Of a DNA stretch of 64,000 nucleotides, positions 42,925-51,851 are shown piece after piece. The stretch comes from Actinoplanes sichuanensis. Its GTDB lineage: Bacteria; Actinomycetota; Actinomycetes; Mycobacteriales; Micromonosporaceae. Position 1 is the stretch's first letter. The number at the start of each line of letters is the position of its first letter. Location: NCBI RefSeq assembly GCF_033097365.1, contig NZ_AP028461.1:2356001-2420000 (forward strand). Reading direction: 5' to 3'. Position numbers and translations under genes: made by a program. The notes beneath the pieces were generated by a model. The model did not search any database, had not been told where the DNA came from, and saw only the letters and a list, made by a program, of their open reading frames with translations.

Positions 42925-43654
42925 CGATCGCATCCAACAGGACCTGGAGTCGTACGCCGAACACCTCCAGCACAACGCCGCCCTCACCCCGTCCGCGGAG
43001 ATCCGCCGACGCGGCGACCGTCGCCGCCGCAACCGGACGACCGGCGCCGCCTTCGCCGCCGTCCTGCTCACCGCGGCCGGGCTCGGCGCGGTCCTGTCCC
43101 AGGGCCCGAGTCCCGATCCGAACCCACCGGCCGCCACACCCACCCCGTCGTCGTCGCTGTCACCCTCGCCGTCCGGCCCGCCGCGGTCGTCGGTCGCCCC
43201 ATCCAGGAGCAGCACTGTCAAGTCAGACCTCAGCCGCCTGCGGGAGCTCGGTGTCGACCTGGAGACCGGCGTCCTGATCGACGTACCCGACGACGCCGGC
43301 GACCTGTGGCTGGCCGTCGGCCCGAACGACGTCGTCGACTTCACCGGCACGACCCGCGACGAGTCCACCGAGATGTCGTTGCTACCGGCCCCCGTGAAGG
43401 CGGACGACCGGGTGATCATCGTGCCGGTCGCCCGTCCGGGCTGGTGCGTGACGGACACGACAGGTGTCCCGCTGGCCCTGCAGCCGTGCCGCGACGGCGA
43501 CCCCGCCCAGACGTGGAAGGTGATCCCGGCCGGCGACTCCGGCCAGATCAACCTTCAGGGCCCGGACGGCGACATGAGGGTCGGCGACAACGGCCTGGTC
43601 CCGGCAACCGCCTCCGGCCGAACCGGCCTGCAGACCCTCCCCTTCAACCGCTGA
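42917..43654 (+). CDS. Membrane anti-sigma-like protein with lipoprotein-paralogous outer domain
   Basis: A 245-residue protein. A cytoplasmic N-terminus (~50 residues, helical, basic RRRGDRRRRNR) precedes a transmembrane helix (GAAFAAVLLTAAGLGAVL, ~residues 47-64). A Pro/Ser-rich linker follows, and then an outer domain (SDLSRLRELGVDLETGVLIDV to GRTGLQTLPFNR) that is a paralogue of the lipoprotein at 41745. Its place right behind, and overlapping, an ECF sigma gene suggests an anti-sigma factor. It lacks a recognisable zinc-binding HxxxCxxC anti-sigma motif, so this is inferred from position and topology. Confidence 0.75.
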   Translation: MSDDRIQQDLESYAEHLQHNAALTPSAEIRRRGDRRRRNRTTGAAFAAVLLTAAGLGAVLSQGPSPDPNPPAATPTPSSSLSPSPSGPPRSSVAPSRSSTVKSDLSRLRELGVDLETGVLIDVPDDAGDLWLAVGPNDVVDFTGTTRDESTEMSLLPAPVKADDRVIIVPVARPGWCVTDTTGVPLALQPCRDGDPAQTWKVIPAGDSGQINLQGPDGDMRVGDNGLVPATASGRTGLQTLPFNR

Positions 43655-43666
43655 CCGGCGAGGCGA

Positions 43667-46394
43667 TCAGCGCAGGGTGGGTACGGCGCCGCCGTCGACA
43701 AGGTCGGCGCGGACTCCGGGCACGGCCGCGAGCCAGCCGGACAGGATCGTGGACAGGGCGGCGGCCGGGGGTGGGCGGCGGCCGAGGCCCACCGCATACG
43801 AGCGCAGCGTCGGGCCGGTCGTGAACGGGCGCGGCCATGCATGCGCGCCCTCGACGCCGCCCTCTTCCAAGGCGGTCAGCAGCGCCCGTACCCGGCCCCG
43901 GAACCGGCCGATCGTCTCCTCGAACGGCTCGCCGGGGACGGGTTCCACGGTGAGCACCGCCCAGGCCCGGTGCCGGCGGTGCGGTGGCGTCGCCGGTCGC
44001 CCCTCCCATGACTGGTACAGCTCCTCGACGACCAGGTCGCGCAGATCCGCGCCGACCTGACCGGTGCAACTGCGGATCGGCGCCGACGGCGTCAAGATCG
44101 TCATGGGGTACGCCCCGACGGGCGCCGTGACATCGCCGGTGAGGCTGACCGGCTGAGCCCAGTCCCATGCCGCCCAGGTGGCGAAGAAGTGCCGCAGCAG
44201 CTCAGCCGGGGGCAGGTCACCGGCGTCCAGCGAGGTCCGGGCGGCCAGCACCACCCAGGCCAGCCCGGGCAGCCCACCGAACGGCGCCGAATCCAGCCCG
44301 CGCACCCGCGCCCAGGCCTTGACCGCACGAGCCAGCTCGACAGAGCCGGGCGCCGCGGCGAGGACGGCTTCGGCATCCGAGACGGCACTCAACGCGATCG
44401 CCGACGGCTCGTCCAGTTCGGTCCGGCGCCGTACCGCCTCGGCCACCGGCAGCCCACCGGAACCGACACACACCACGTCGACGTCGAGCCCGCCACCGGA
44501 CAGCCGCAGGCCGGGCACCCGGGCACCGGTCACCGGCCGCACCGACCACTCGGCCCCGACCGCACCGGACACCCGCCGGTGCAGATCATCGACGTCGGCC
44601 TCGCCGGAGAGGACGGCCACCAGGTCGAGGTCGGCGCCGGGCAGATCACAGCCGAGCCGCCGCGACCCGGCCGGGTGGACGACCGCCTCCGGCAGCACCG
44701 TCCGCAACGAGTCGAGCATTGCGGAGGCGGTGACCGCGGACGGTTCGGGACGGGCCGCCCCGGCCTGCGGGTCGGGGAGCCAGCGCAACTCGCCGGTGCC
44801 CAGCAGCAGTTCCGCCCGGGGCTGCATCGGTTCGTCACCGCGGCGGGACAGCAGGACCAGCCGGTCCACGCGAGCGGACGTCGGAGCGATACGAGCGGTG
44901 ACCGGTCCGGCGGTGCGGCCGAGAGTCAGGTGTGGTGTGTAACCCTCGGCGCGGCCCCGGCACTGCGGGAACCGTTGCTGCAGCGCTCGGTGCAGGGCCA
45001 CCCACGGCTCCGGGCCGGCGGCGGCCGGGTCGAGCCAGACCGTCGCGTCGTCACGGTGCGCGAATGTCCGTACCCCCGAAAGGTCTGCCTCGAACGGGGA
45101 GACCTCGGCCGCCGCGCCTGCCAGAAGTGACGCGGCGTCCTCGAAATCGGCTTCCGGCAGGAAGCCGAAAAGCACGTTGGCGTGCGGCGGCCACCTGTCG
45201 AACTGCGGATCGAGCGTGCGCCGGACCTCCTGCACCGCGGGCCACAGACGCCGGGGCGGCAGCCACGCGAGCGCGGTCCGGGCCGTCGGGCGCGGACCGG
45301 AGGCCGCAGCCGCACCGACCGCCAGGTCGGCGACGACCCCGAAATGATCAGAGGCAAAAAGATCATCATGGGGTACGTCGCCGGCCAGCCCCGCCGAGAG
45401 CACGGTCAGTTCCGCACCGCGGAGCAACACCCGGTCGAGCCGTGCCGCGCGCCCGGTGAGCGAACCGACCGCCGCGAGCGGGTTCCGGACCGGGTCGAAG
45501 GTGGCGGTCCGGTCGTCCGGGCCGTGCGTCTCGACCCAGGCGTCGCGCAGCCCGAGCCGCCGGGTCGGCCTGTCCCCGCCGTCGTTGAAGTCGCCGACCA
45601 GTACGACGGGCACGTCCAGACCGGCCAGTCCGGTGGCGAGTTCGGCGAGTTCGGCGTCGCGCCGCCCCGGCCCGTCGACGGAATGATCGCTGGTCAGGTG
45701 AACCGTGGCCACCACCGTCGGCCCGGCCACGGTGATCGCGGTGACCTGCTTGTACGGCCCGAGCACGTGCCGCCCCGACTCCAGCACCGGAACCCGGCTG
45801 AGAAGCAGCATCCCGCTGTCGTCGACGTCCCGGCCGGCCGGATCCGTGCACAGCGTGTAGTGGTCACGGACCCAGTCGGCGGCGAGCAGGAGGTCGAGAA
45901 GTGGCCGCTCGACCTCCTGGAGGGGCGATCACGTCGGCGTCGGCCCGTTCGAGTTCGGCGACGAGCAGCGGCCGTCGCCGGGCGGTGTGGATCAGGTCGG
46001 CGTCGTAGCGGTCCCACAGTGTGTTCCAGGTGAGAATCCGCAGCGCGCCGCCCGGAGCAGCGGAGACCGGGGTGATCGGCGCCCAACGGCCGTGCTGCCA
46101 GGAGTGCGGGGTGCGAGCGGTGAAGAACGGCGCACCCAGCCGCCGCTGCACCCGGACCCGCCCGGCCGCCGAGGATCCGATCAGGTCCACACCGGTGGCG
46201 CGGTCCCACACCCGTTCACCGTCGGCCTCGATGTACACGATTCGATGCCACGGAATGTCACCGCCCGGCACGAACGCCGGCAGCGGCACGCGTTTGGCCT
46301 CGGCCCCGCGGACGTCGACGCCGAACACGAACCGGGCCGGGTCCAGCCGGGAATCCCAGCGCACCCGGTGATAGATCTCCTCACTGGTACGCAT
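43667..46394 (-). CDS. Multidomain RNA-repair protein (DUF504/MJ1316 - EEP nuclease - 2H phosphoesterase - nucleotidyltransferase), split by one extra base
   Basis: From 46394 the frame reads the MJ1316/DUF504 RNA cyclic-end-recognition domain (EEIYHRVRWDSRLDPARF ... GGDIPWHRIVYIEADG). An endonuclease/exonuclease/phosphatase domain begins at ILTWNTLWDRYDAD. At the GGGG of 45922-45925 one base too many throws it out of frame; removing it gives DVIALQEVE, the EEP catalytic Glu motif, and continues through VGDFN and SDHFG to the stop at 43667. The second half has a 2'-5' RNA ligase-like 2H domain (PHANVLF and PHLTLGR) and a nucleotidyltransferase (PAGSRRLGCDLPGADLDLV). Restored length is ~908 residues. 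Burroughs and Aravind describe such fusions in RNA repair during conflict. It may be a sequencing error or a real inactivation. Confidence 0.82.
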
Positions 46395-46433
46395 CGCCGA
46401 ACCGTAACGCCCGGCCGGGCCGCCCGCACCCGG

Positions 46434-46757
46434 TTAATCCAGCCCGAACACCTCGGCCAGCCCGGTCACCTGAATCGCCTTGAGCACCGGCGACGACGGG
46501 TTGACCAGCGTGACCGTCACTCCGGCGGCCGCGGCCGCGTTGCGGACACTGACCAGGGCACCTAACGCGTACGAGTCGATCAGCTCCACCGCGGAGACGT
46601 CGATCTGCAGAAACCGGTAGGTGGACGCCTGTGCCGCCGCCGCGAGGTTGTCACGAACCTCATCGGCGTCGGCCAGGTCCAGTTCACCGGCCAGCGCGGC
46701 ACGCAGGGTGACGCCATCGCTGCCGGTCTCATACATGATCAAAGCGCTGCCGGACAT
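46434..46757 (-). CDS. STAS-domain anti-sigma factor antagonist
   Basis: A 107-residue protein, all STAS domain: VTLRAALAGELDLADADEV, RFLQIDVSAVELIDSYALGALV and VTVTLVNPSSPVLKAIQVTGL. The conserved D-S pair (IDSYALG) is where SpoIIAA/RsbV-type antagonists are phosphorylated, but the following small residues are Tyr and Ala, so regulation may differ. It binds anti-sigma kinases in partner-switching systems; no kinase gene is nearby. ATG 46757 gives the standard domain length. Confidence 0.88.
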   Translation of the reverse strand: MSGSALIMYETGSDGVTLRAALAGELDLADADEVRDNLAAAAQASTYRFLQIDVSAVELIDSYALGALVSVRNAAAAAGVTVTLVNPSSPVLKAIQVTGLAEVFGLD

Positions 46758-46824
46758 ACCCCGACCGTATCGGTGATCCACTCGCTCCGCCCGTCGGGGG
46801 CCGCCGGTTGCGTACGATGCGCCG

Positions 46825-47178
46825 GTGCAACGGATCGAGGTCGGCGTGGACGTCATCACCCTGACGACGGTGACCGAGCCGTGGTTGTCGGTCTTCGGCA
46901 ACGTGGTCAGTCCCGGTTCGACGTCGGTCGTCGAGCAGACCTGGGACGAGATCTCCCGGATCAGTCTGATGAAGGTGCACTGGGATCCGGAGCGGCCGCC
47001 GCAGGCGTGCCTGGTCATCGACCTGAGCTACGGCGAGTTCTTCGAGATCGCCGACGACGCGGAGGGTTTCGCCGAGGCTGTGCGGGAGTTGTCCGGGCAG
47101 TGTGGCGTGCCGGAACCCGACTGGGCGAACCTGCCTGAGGATGGTGTGGACATCCTGCCGTTCGGGTCAGGCCGCTGA
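46825..47178 (+). CDS. Hypothetical protein
   Basis: A 117-residue soluble protein starting at GTG 46825. Composition is normal, with three likely beta strands (RIEVGVDVITLTTV, ISLMKVHWDP, ACLVIDLSYGEFFEI) and a C-terminal acidic helix (AEGFAEAVRELSG). No family is recognised. The 3' end overlaps the opposite GNAT gene by 12 bp. Confidence 0.6.
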   Translation: MQRIEVGVDVITLTTVTEPWLSVFGNVVSPGSTSVVEQTWDEISRISLMKVHWDPERPPQACLVIDLSYGEFFEIADDAEGFAEAVRELSGQCGVPEPDWANLPEDGVDILPFGSGR

Positions 47179-47964
47179 GTCCGGTGGCGTCCACTGGTAG
47201 TGCACGGATGTGGTGATCTCGTGGAAGCCGCAGCGTCGCAGGATGGGCGCGCTGTCCGCGGAGGCGTCGACGTGCAGCAGCCGATATCCGTGGTCGGCCG
47301 CCTCGCGGGCGCGGACCGCGATCATCGCCCGATAGAGGCCCCGGCCCTGCCACTCCGGGAGGGTGGTTCCGCCGAGCAGCGCGACGAACTCGGTGCCCGG
47401 CTGGTACATCATCCAGGCGGTGCAGGCGAGCCGGTCGCCGGCCTCGGCGACGAAGATCGCGATCTGATCGGGGTCGGCGGCGATCCGGGAGGCGAGCACG
47501 TCGGTGAGCCAGGAGCAGTCGAAGCCCCACACCTCGGTCTGCTGGTCGGCGATGCGGCGCAGGTCGTCGGGGTCGGTGGTGCGGCGGAGCACGACGCCGT
47601 CGGGCAGGACCGGTTCGGCGGCGGCGCGGTCGGCGAATCCGATCAGCACCGTCGACGGCCGTTCGGGTGTGAATCCGGCCGCGGTCAGCCGTTCGGGCAG
47701 GTCGGCGGGCAGGTCGTGTCCCCTGAGCTTCCATTCGACGGCCTGGCCCCGGGCCTGGAAGTAGTCACGCTGGCGGGCGATCAGAAGGTCCAACTCGGAG
47801 CCGGTGACGCCGACGTCGCGGGGTGCCCGGATCCGGCCCATGTGCGGGCCGACGATCCGTACCAGGGGTCCGTCGTGCTCGTGGGTGGTGCCGGGTGGGA
47901 TCGCCCCGCCCGGCATGCGCATGCGTTCGTCGTAGGCGTCCAGCAGTGCGGCGGTGTCGACCAT
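47167..47964 (-). CDS. GNAT-family N-acetyltransferase
   Basis: A 265-residue protein with a ~135-residue N-terminal part of its own and a C-terminal GNAT fold. The latter has ACTAWMMYQPGTEFVALLGGTTLPEWQGRGLYRAMIAV with motif A QGRGLYRA, which binds acetyl-CoA, then GYRLLHVDASADSAPILRRCGF. It transfers an acetyl group to an unknown amine. ATG 47964 or ATG 47973 could be the start. No operon partner is visible. Confidence 0.85.
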   Translation of the reverse strand: MVDTAALLDAYDERMRMPGGAIPPGTTHEHDGPLVRIVGPHMGRIRAPRDVGVTGSELDLLIARQRDYFQARGQAVEWKLRGHDLPADLPERLTAAGFTPERPSTVLIGFADRAAAEPVLPDGVVLRRTTDPDDLRRIADQQTEVWGFDCSWLTDVLASRIAADPDQIAIFVAEAGDRLACTAWMMYQPGTEFVALLGGTTLPEWQGRGLYRAMIAVRAREAADHGYRLLHVDASADSAPILRRCGFHEITTSVHYQWTPPDSAA

Positions 47965-47995
47965 GGTCCACATCGTGCCACCGGCGGACCGGGCA

Positions 47996-48030
47996 CGCGG
48001 GCCCCGGCGGGAGTGCCGCCGGGGCCCGCG
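47996..48030. terminator. Strong hairpin terminator
   Basis: CGCGGGCCCCGGCGG (47996-48010) pairs perfectly over 15 bp with 48016-48030 around GAGTG. It lies just downstream of the stop of the large secreted protein gene on the minus strand. Confidence 0.85.
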
Positions 48031-48038
48031 TGTGGCCG

Positions 48039-50993
48039 TCAGGCGACCGGTTCGATCCAGATGTTGCGGTACTGGACCTTGTTGCCGTGGTCCTGCAACC
48101 GGATGGCGCCGGTGGCCGGGCCCTCCGGGATGTTGCCACCGGTCCCGTTCGGGATCTCGATGTCGTCATGCACGGTACGACCGTTCCAGACGACGGTGAT
48201 CCGGGCGTTCTCGGTCTTCGCCCCGTCGGCGCCGTAGCGGGCGGCGCGGAACGTGATGTCGTACGTCTGCCAGGTCTCCGGTGCCGTGGCGGCGTTGACG
48301 TCCGGAGCCTTGACCGTGTAGATCGCCCCGGCCTCGTTGTTGGCCAGGGTGGTGTCGCCGAACGAGTCGAGGATCTGCAACTCGTAGCGTTCCTGCTGGT
48401 AGACGCCACTGTTGCCACGGTTCTGGCCGGTCACGTCGTCGGGCAGCAGCGGCACTTTGAACTCGACGTGCAGCTTGTAGTCGCCGTACGCGTCCTTGGT
48501 CCGCAGGTCACCGCAGCAGACTTCGGTGGCTCCGCCGGCGATCAGCGGCCACTGGGCGCGCCGGCCGTCGGTGTGCAGCCAGTTCTCCAGATCCTTACCG
48601 TTGAAGAGGGTGATGCGTTTCCCGGGTTCCCGGACGCTGATCAGGTCGAGGTTGACGTGCCCGGTGTCCAGGGCGTCCACGCGGTACTGGATGGTGTTGG
48701 CGCCCTTGCGCAGGTTGACCGTGTCGGTGACGGTCGCCCACTCCTCCCAGGTGACCGTGCTGGGCAGCGACACCTGTTTGATCTTGCGGCCGTTGACGTG
48801 CAGGCTGACCGTCTTGGTGCCGCTGAACGGGTTCGGCCCGTTGGAGTAGCGCAGCCCGACCGTGTGGTCGCCGCTGCGGTCCGCGTCGACGTGGATGGTG
48901 GTGGAGGCGTTGAGGCTGCCGAATCCGGCCGCGAACCCGATGCCCGAGAAGCCGCGGTGGTCGGTGGCCAGGCCGGCCGCGCCCTCCCGGTAGCCCTCCT
49001 CGGCCTCGTAGTACACCGGCTGCGGCTGCTTACCGGGCAGCTCGTTCATGGTGTACCAGGCTTCGGTGCTCCACAGTGTCTCGCCGTCCCGGTTGGCGAA
49101 CGGCCGCGGTGAGCGCAGGTGCACGACCCGGTCGCGGCGCAGGCCGGGGACGGTCAGGGTGACCGTCTTACGGTCGGCGGAGACCTTGGCCGCGGTCACC
49201 GTCAGAGTCTCGGTGTCGACCTGGGGCCCGCCGTACTGTGCGGTCGCCGCATACCGCCACTGCTCCAGCTGGTACGCGGTGGGCAGCTTGGCGATGGTCG
49301 CGTCGGACAGCGGCTCGGTGTATTCGATCTTGAAGCCGTCCGTGGTGGCCTTCATCGTCTTCATGTCGAAGACGGTGGTCCCGTTCGGGGTGAGTTTCTG
49401 CAGGCCGTGTCGGAGTTTGCCCTCCTGGCCCCAGTTGCCGTCGGCGCCCAGTCCACCGACGTAGATCGCCCCGTCCGGGCCGATCGACACCCGGTTGATG
49501 CCCGCTTCCAGGCCCTGCGTGTGCCGGAACACCGCACCCTGCTCGACCCCGTCGACCGTCTCGATCGCCGCACGTTGCAGGCCGCCATAGGTGACGTCAC
49601 CGATCAGGAACTGGCCACGGTACGGCCCGGAGTCCAGCAGCACCGGCGTGCTGGGGGAGTTGCCGATCTGGTTCTGCGGCAGCCACAACACCGGCCGTGT
49701 CACCGGCTGCGCGTCGAACGTACCGTCCGGGTTGGTGTAGTGGTTGTAGAAGGCCTTGTCCTTGATCTTGATCAGTTTCGACGAGGGCAGCCAGCCGCCC
49801 TGGTTGTCGGTGACGTAGATCGAGCCGTCCGGGCCCCAGCCGATGCCGTTCGGGGTGCGCAGGCCGCCCGCGACCGTGGTGACCTGGCCACTCCTGCGGT
49901 TGACGATGATGTGCGTGCCGCGCCCGCCGACCGGCTGCGGGTCGGTGGTGGCCCCGCCGAGATTGATCGACACGGACAGGTTGAGATAGAAGTCGCCGTT
50001 GCGGTAGAGCAGCCCGAACGCGAACTCGTGGAAGTTCCCGCCGAACGGCCAGACCGCGACCGTGCGGCTGGTGTCCAGCACCTGGTCGCCGTCGGTGTCA
50101 CGCAGCTCGGTCAGTTCGTGTTTCTGCGACACGTAGACCAGACCGTCGACCACCGCGACGCCCATCGGTTCCTTGAGGCCGCTCGCGATCTCCTTGTAGA
50201 CGACGCTGCCCGGCCCGGTCTTGCCGGTCACGTTGGAGACCAGGTAGACCTTGCCCTCGACCTTGTCGGTGCCGCCCCAGGTGGTGATCACCATCTTCTT
50301 GTCGGGGCGCCAGGCAATGCCGGTGACCTGCGGTTCGAAACCCGGTGGGCGCAGATCGGTGAGTGTGTAGCCGGGGTTGACCGAGGTCAGTGGCAGGCCG
50401 TCACCGGGGGTGTCGGTGCCGGAGACGCACTCCTTGCGGCCCGGCGCGGTCACCCGGACCACACCGGCGTCGGTGCTGAGGGCACTGGTCGGCACGGTCG
50501 TGAAAGCACCGGCGCCCGGCGGTTGCCAGGCCAGTCGCAGCTCCTGGCCGCCCTCGCGTTCGAAGTGCTCGACGCGCAGCGGGTGCAGGCCGGCGGCCAG
50601 ATCGACGGTGCCGTCCTTGGGCACGTTGCCGTGCAGCCCGTCGTGGTCGATGACGAGCTTGTCACCGATCCACAGTTTCGAGCCGTCGTCGCTGGTCAGC
50701 CGGAACGTGTAGGTGCCGGCCGCGGTCGTGGTGAGGTTGGCGATCGCGTGGGTGACGAAGTTGGACTGCAGCCCGAACTGCTCGTCGGTCGACCAGTCGA
50801 TCGTGGGCATCAGCTTGTCCACGTTGGGTGTCTGGCCGGGTTTGAGCTCGCAGACCCGGTTGAGCGGCACCCCGATGTCGTAGGTCCGGAGCGTCACCCC
50901 CGGCTCCTGCATGGGCGGATCGACGGCGTACGCCGGTGTCGGCACGACTATGGCTGCGGAAATCAGAAGGGTGACCACGGACAGACGTCTCAT
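48039..50993 (-). CDS. Large secreted carbohydrate-acting protein: PA14, sorbosone-dehydrogenase-like propeller, CBM6/35-like, DUF1080
   Basis: A 984-residue secreted protein. The signal peptide spans residues 1-~24 (RRLSVVTLLISAAIVV). In order it has a PA14 sugar-binding domain (GTYTFRLTSDDGSKLWIGDK, ~residues 40-150), a six-bladed PQQ/sorbosone-dehydrogenase-like beta-propeller (~residues 200-580; FEPQVTGIAWRPDKKMV, LRTPNGIGWGPDGSIYVTDN), a CBM6/35-like module (YYEAEEGYREGAAGLATDH), and a 3-keto-disaccharide hydrolase domain (DUF1080; ITLFNGKDLENWLHTDGRRA to AIRLQDHGNKVQYRNIWI). The combination suggests recognition and cleavage of an oxidised or 3-keto sugar polymer. The start at 50993 has a GGGAG box; the ATG at 51035 lies beyond it. 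Confidence 0.85.
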   Translation of the reverse strand: MRRLSVVTLLISAAIVVPTPAYAVDPPMQEPGVTLRTYDIGVPLNRVCELKPGQTPNVDKLMPTIDWSTDEQFGLQSNFVTHAIANLTTTAAGTYTFRLTSDDGSKLWIGDKLVIDHDGLHGNVPKDGTVDLAAGLHPLRVEHFEREGGQELRLAWQPPGAGAFTTVPTSALSTDAGVVRVTAPGRKECVSGTDTPGDGLPLTSVNPGYTLTDLRPPGFEPQVTGIAWRPDKKMVITTWGGTDKVEGKVYLVSNVTGKTGPGSVVYKEIASGLKEPMGVAVVDGLVYVSQKHELTELRDTDGDQVLDTSRTVAVWPFGGNFHEFAFGLLYRNGDFYLNLSVSINLGGATTDPQPVGGRGTHIIVNRRSGQVTTVAGGLRTPNGIGWGPDGSIYVTDNQGGWLPSSKLIKIKDKAFYNHYTNPDGTFDAQPVTRPVLWLPQNQIGNSPSTPVLLDSGPYRGQFLIGDVTYGGLQRAAIETVDGVEQGAVFRHTQGLEAGINRVSIGPDGAIYVGGLGADGNWGQEGKLRHGLQKLTPNGTTVFDMKTMKATTDGFKIEYTEPLSDATIAKLPTAYQLEQWRYAATAQYGGPQVDTETLTVTAAKVSADRKTVTLTVPGLRRDRVVHLRSPRPFANRDGETLWSTEAWYTMNELPGKQPQPVYYEAEEGYREGAAGLATDHRGFSGIGFAAGFGSLNASTTIHVDADRSGDHTVGLRYSNGPNPFSGTKTVSLHVNGRKIKQVSLPSTVTWEEWATVTDTVNLRKGANTIQYRVDALDTGHVNLDLISVREPGKRITLFNGKDLENWLHTDGRRAQWPLIAGGATEVCCGDLRTKDAYGDYKLHVEFKVPLLPDDVTGQNRGNSGVYQQERYELQILDSFGDTTLANNEAGAIYTVKAPDVNAATAPETWQTYDITFRAARYGADGAKTENARITVVWNGRTVHDDIEIPNGTGGNIPEGPATGAIRLQDHGNKVQYRNIWIEPVA

Positions 50994-51168
50994 CTGCGCT
51001 CCCGAGTTACGGGTGTGCTTCCAGGTTGTGAACATCCTGGATGAGTTCTATTAGGACGTCCAGATCTTTCAACGATCAAAGGCAAAACTTCTTGTCGTAC
51101 GGACCGAAAGTTCCGTTCGTGGCATGTGCTGCGGCGCACAGTTGCGTCCTTCGCGTCGTCACCTATAG

Positions 51169-51181
51169 TTGGCAGTGCCAA
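51169..51181. promoter_or_regulatory. MarR-type operator 1 (TTGGCAGTGCCAA)
   Basis: A perfect 13-bp palindrome with 6-bp arms, 25 bases before the AhpD-like gene. The same sequence recurs at 51762, in front of the MarR gene. Confidence 0.8.
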
Positions 51182-51206
51182 ATGGTTCTCCGAAAGGAAA
51201 GATCCG

Positions 51207-51752
51207 ATGTCCCGTATCGCCACCGTCGATCCCGCCACCGCCGAGGGGCAGGCCCGCACTCTGCTCGGTCGCGTCGAGCGTGCCCTCGGCGTCACGCCGA
51301 ACATGATGCGTGCCATGGCTGCCTCGCCGGCTGTGCTCGACGCCTACCTGCAGTTCTCCGGCGCCCTGTCCAAGGGGCTGCTGCCGGCTCGGGTACAGGA
51401 GCAGATCGCCCTGGTCGCCGCCGTGCAGAACGAGTGCGACTACTGCCTCGCGGCGCACACCGTGCTCGGCGCCCGGGCCGGTGTCTCCGAGGGTGACCTG
51501 GTCGCCGGCCGGGATGCCCGTGCCTCCGACCCCAAGGTCGAGGCCGCGCTGACCTTCGCCAAGCGGATCATCGAGACCAAGGGCTTCGTGGCCGACGATG
51601 ACCTGGCCGCGGTCCGGGCGGCCGGTTACGGCGACGGTGAGATCGGCGAGATCGTGGCGGCGGTCGCGCTGAACACCTTCACCAACTACTTCAACTCGGT
51701 CGGCCAGACCGAGCTGGACTTCCCGCCCGTCTCGCCCGCGGTTCCCGCATGA
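51207..51752 (+). CDS. Carboxymuconolactone decarboxylase / AhpD-like peroxidase-family protein
   Basis: A 181-residue AhpD-like all-helical protein with the redox motif NECDYCLAAHTVLG, where the CxxC and the nearby His form the peroxidase or thiol relay site. FAKRIIETKGFVADDDL and the C-terminal IVAAVALNTFTNYFN follow. Such proteins reduce hydroperoxides or act on small thiol-linked substrates. ATG 51207 has a GAAAGGA box. It is flanked by MarR-type operators and followed by the MarR gene, so it is probably induced by organic peroxide or electrophile stress. Confidence 0.9.
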   Translation: MSRIATVDPATAEGQARTLLGRVERALGVTPNMMRAMAASPAVLDAYLQFSGALSKGLLPARVQEQIALVAAVQNECDYCLAAHTVLGARAGVSEGDLVAGRDARASDPKVEAALTFAKRIIETKGFVADDDLAAVRAAGYGDGEIGEIVAAVALNTFTNYFNSVGQTELDFPPVSPAVPA

Positions 51753-51761
51753 CCTAAATGG

Positions 51762-51774
51762 TTGGCAGTGCCAA
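51762..51774. promoter_or_regulatory. MarR-type operator 2 (TTGGCAGTGCCAA)
   Basis: An exact copy of the palindrome at 51169-51181, nine bases after the AhpD-like stop and upstream of the MarR gene, as expected for autoregulation. Confidence 0.8.
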
Positions 51775-51775
51775 A

Positions 51776-51805
51776 GTAATCGCGGTGTGCGCACACCGCG
51801 ATTAC
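51776..51805. terminator. 30-bp perfect palindrome between operators
   Basis: GTAATCGCGGTGTGC (51776-51790) is followed at once by its exact inverse complement. It may end the AhpD-like transcript or form a structured site between operators 2 and 3. A loop-free 15-bp arm is unusual for a terminator. Confidence 0.7.
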
Positions 51806-51818
51806 TTGTCAGTGCCAA
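51806..51818. promoter_or_regulatory. MarR-type operator 3 (one mismatch)
   Basis: TTGTCAGTGCCAA differs from operators 1 and 2 at one position and lies 34 bases before the MarR ATG. Confidence 0.65.
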
Positions 51819-51851
51819 GAAAAGTACGATGGCGGCGAGGGGGTGGGTCGT

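Noticed and set aside
51776..51805. Possible tyrosine-recombinase attachment site
   Set aside because: No integrase gene or mobile-element border is near; the palindrome fits a terminator or regulator site between MarR operators better.
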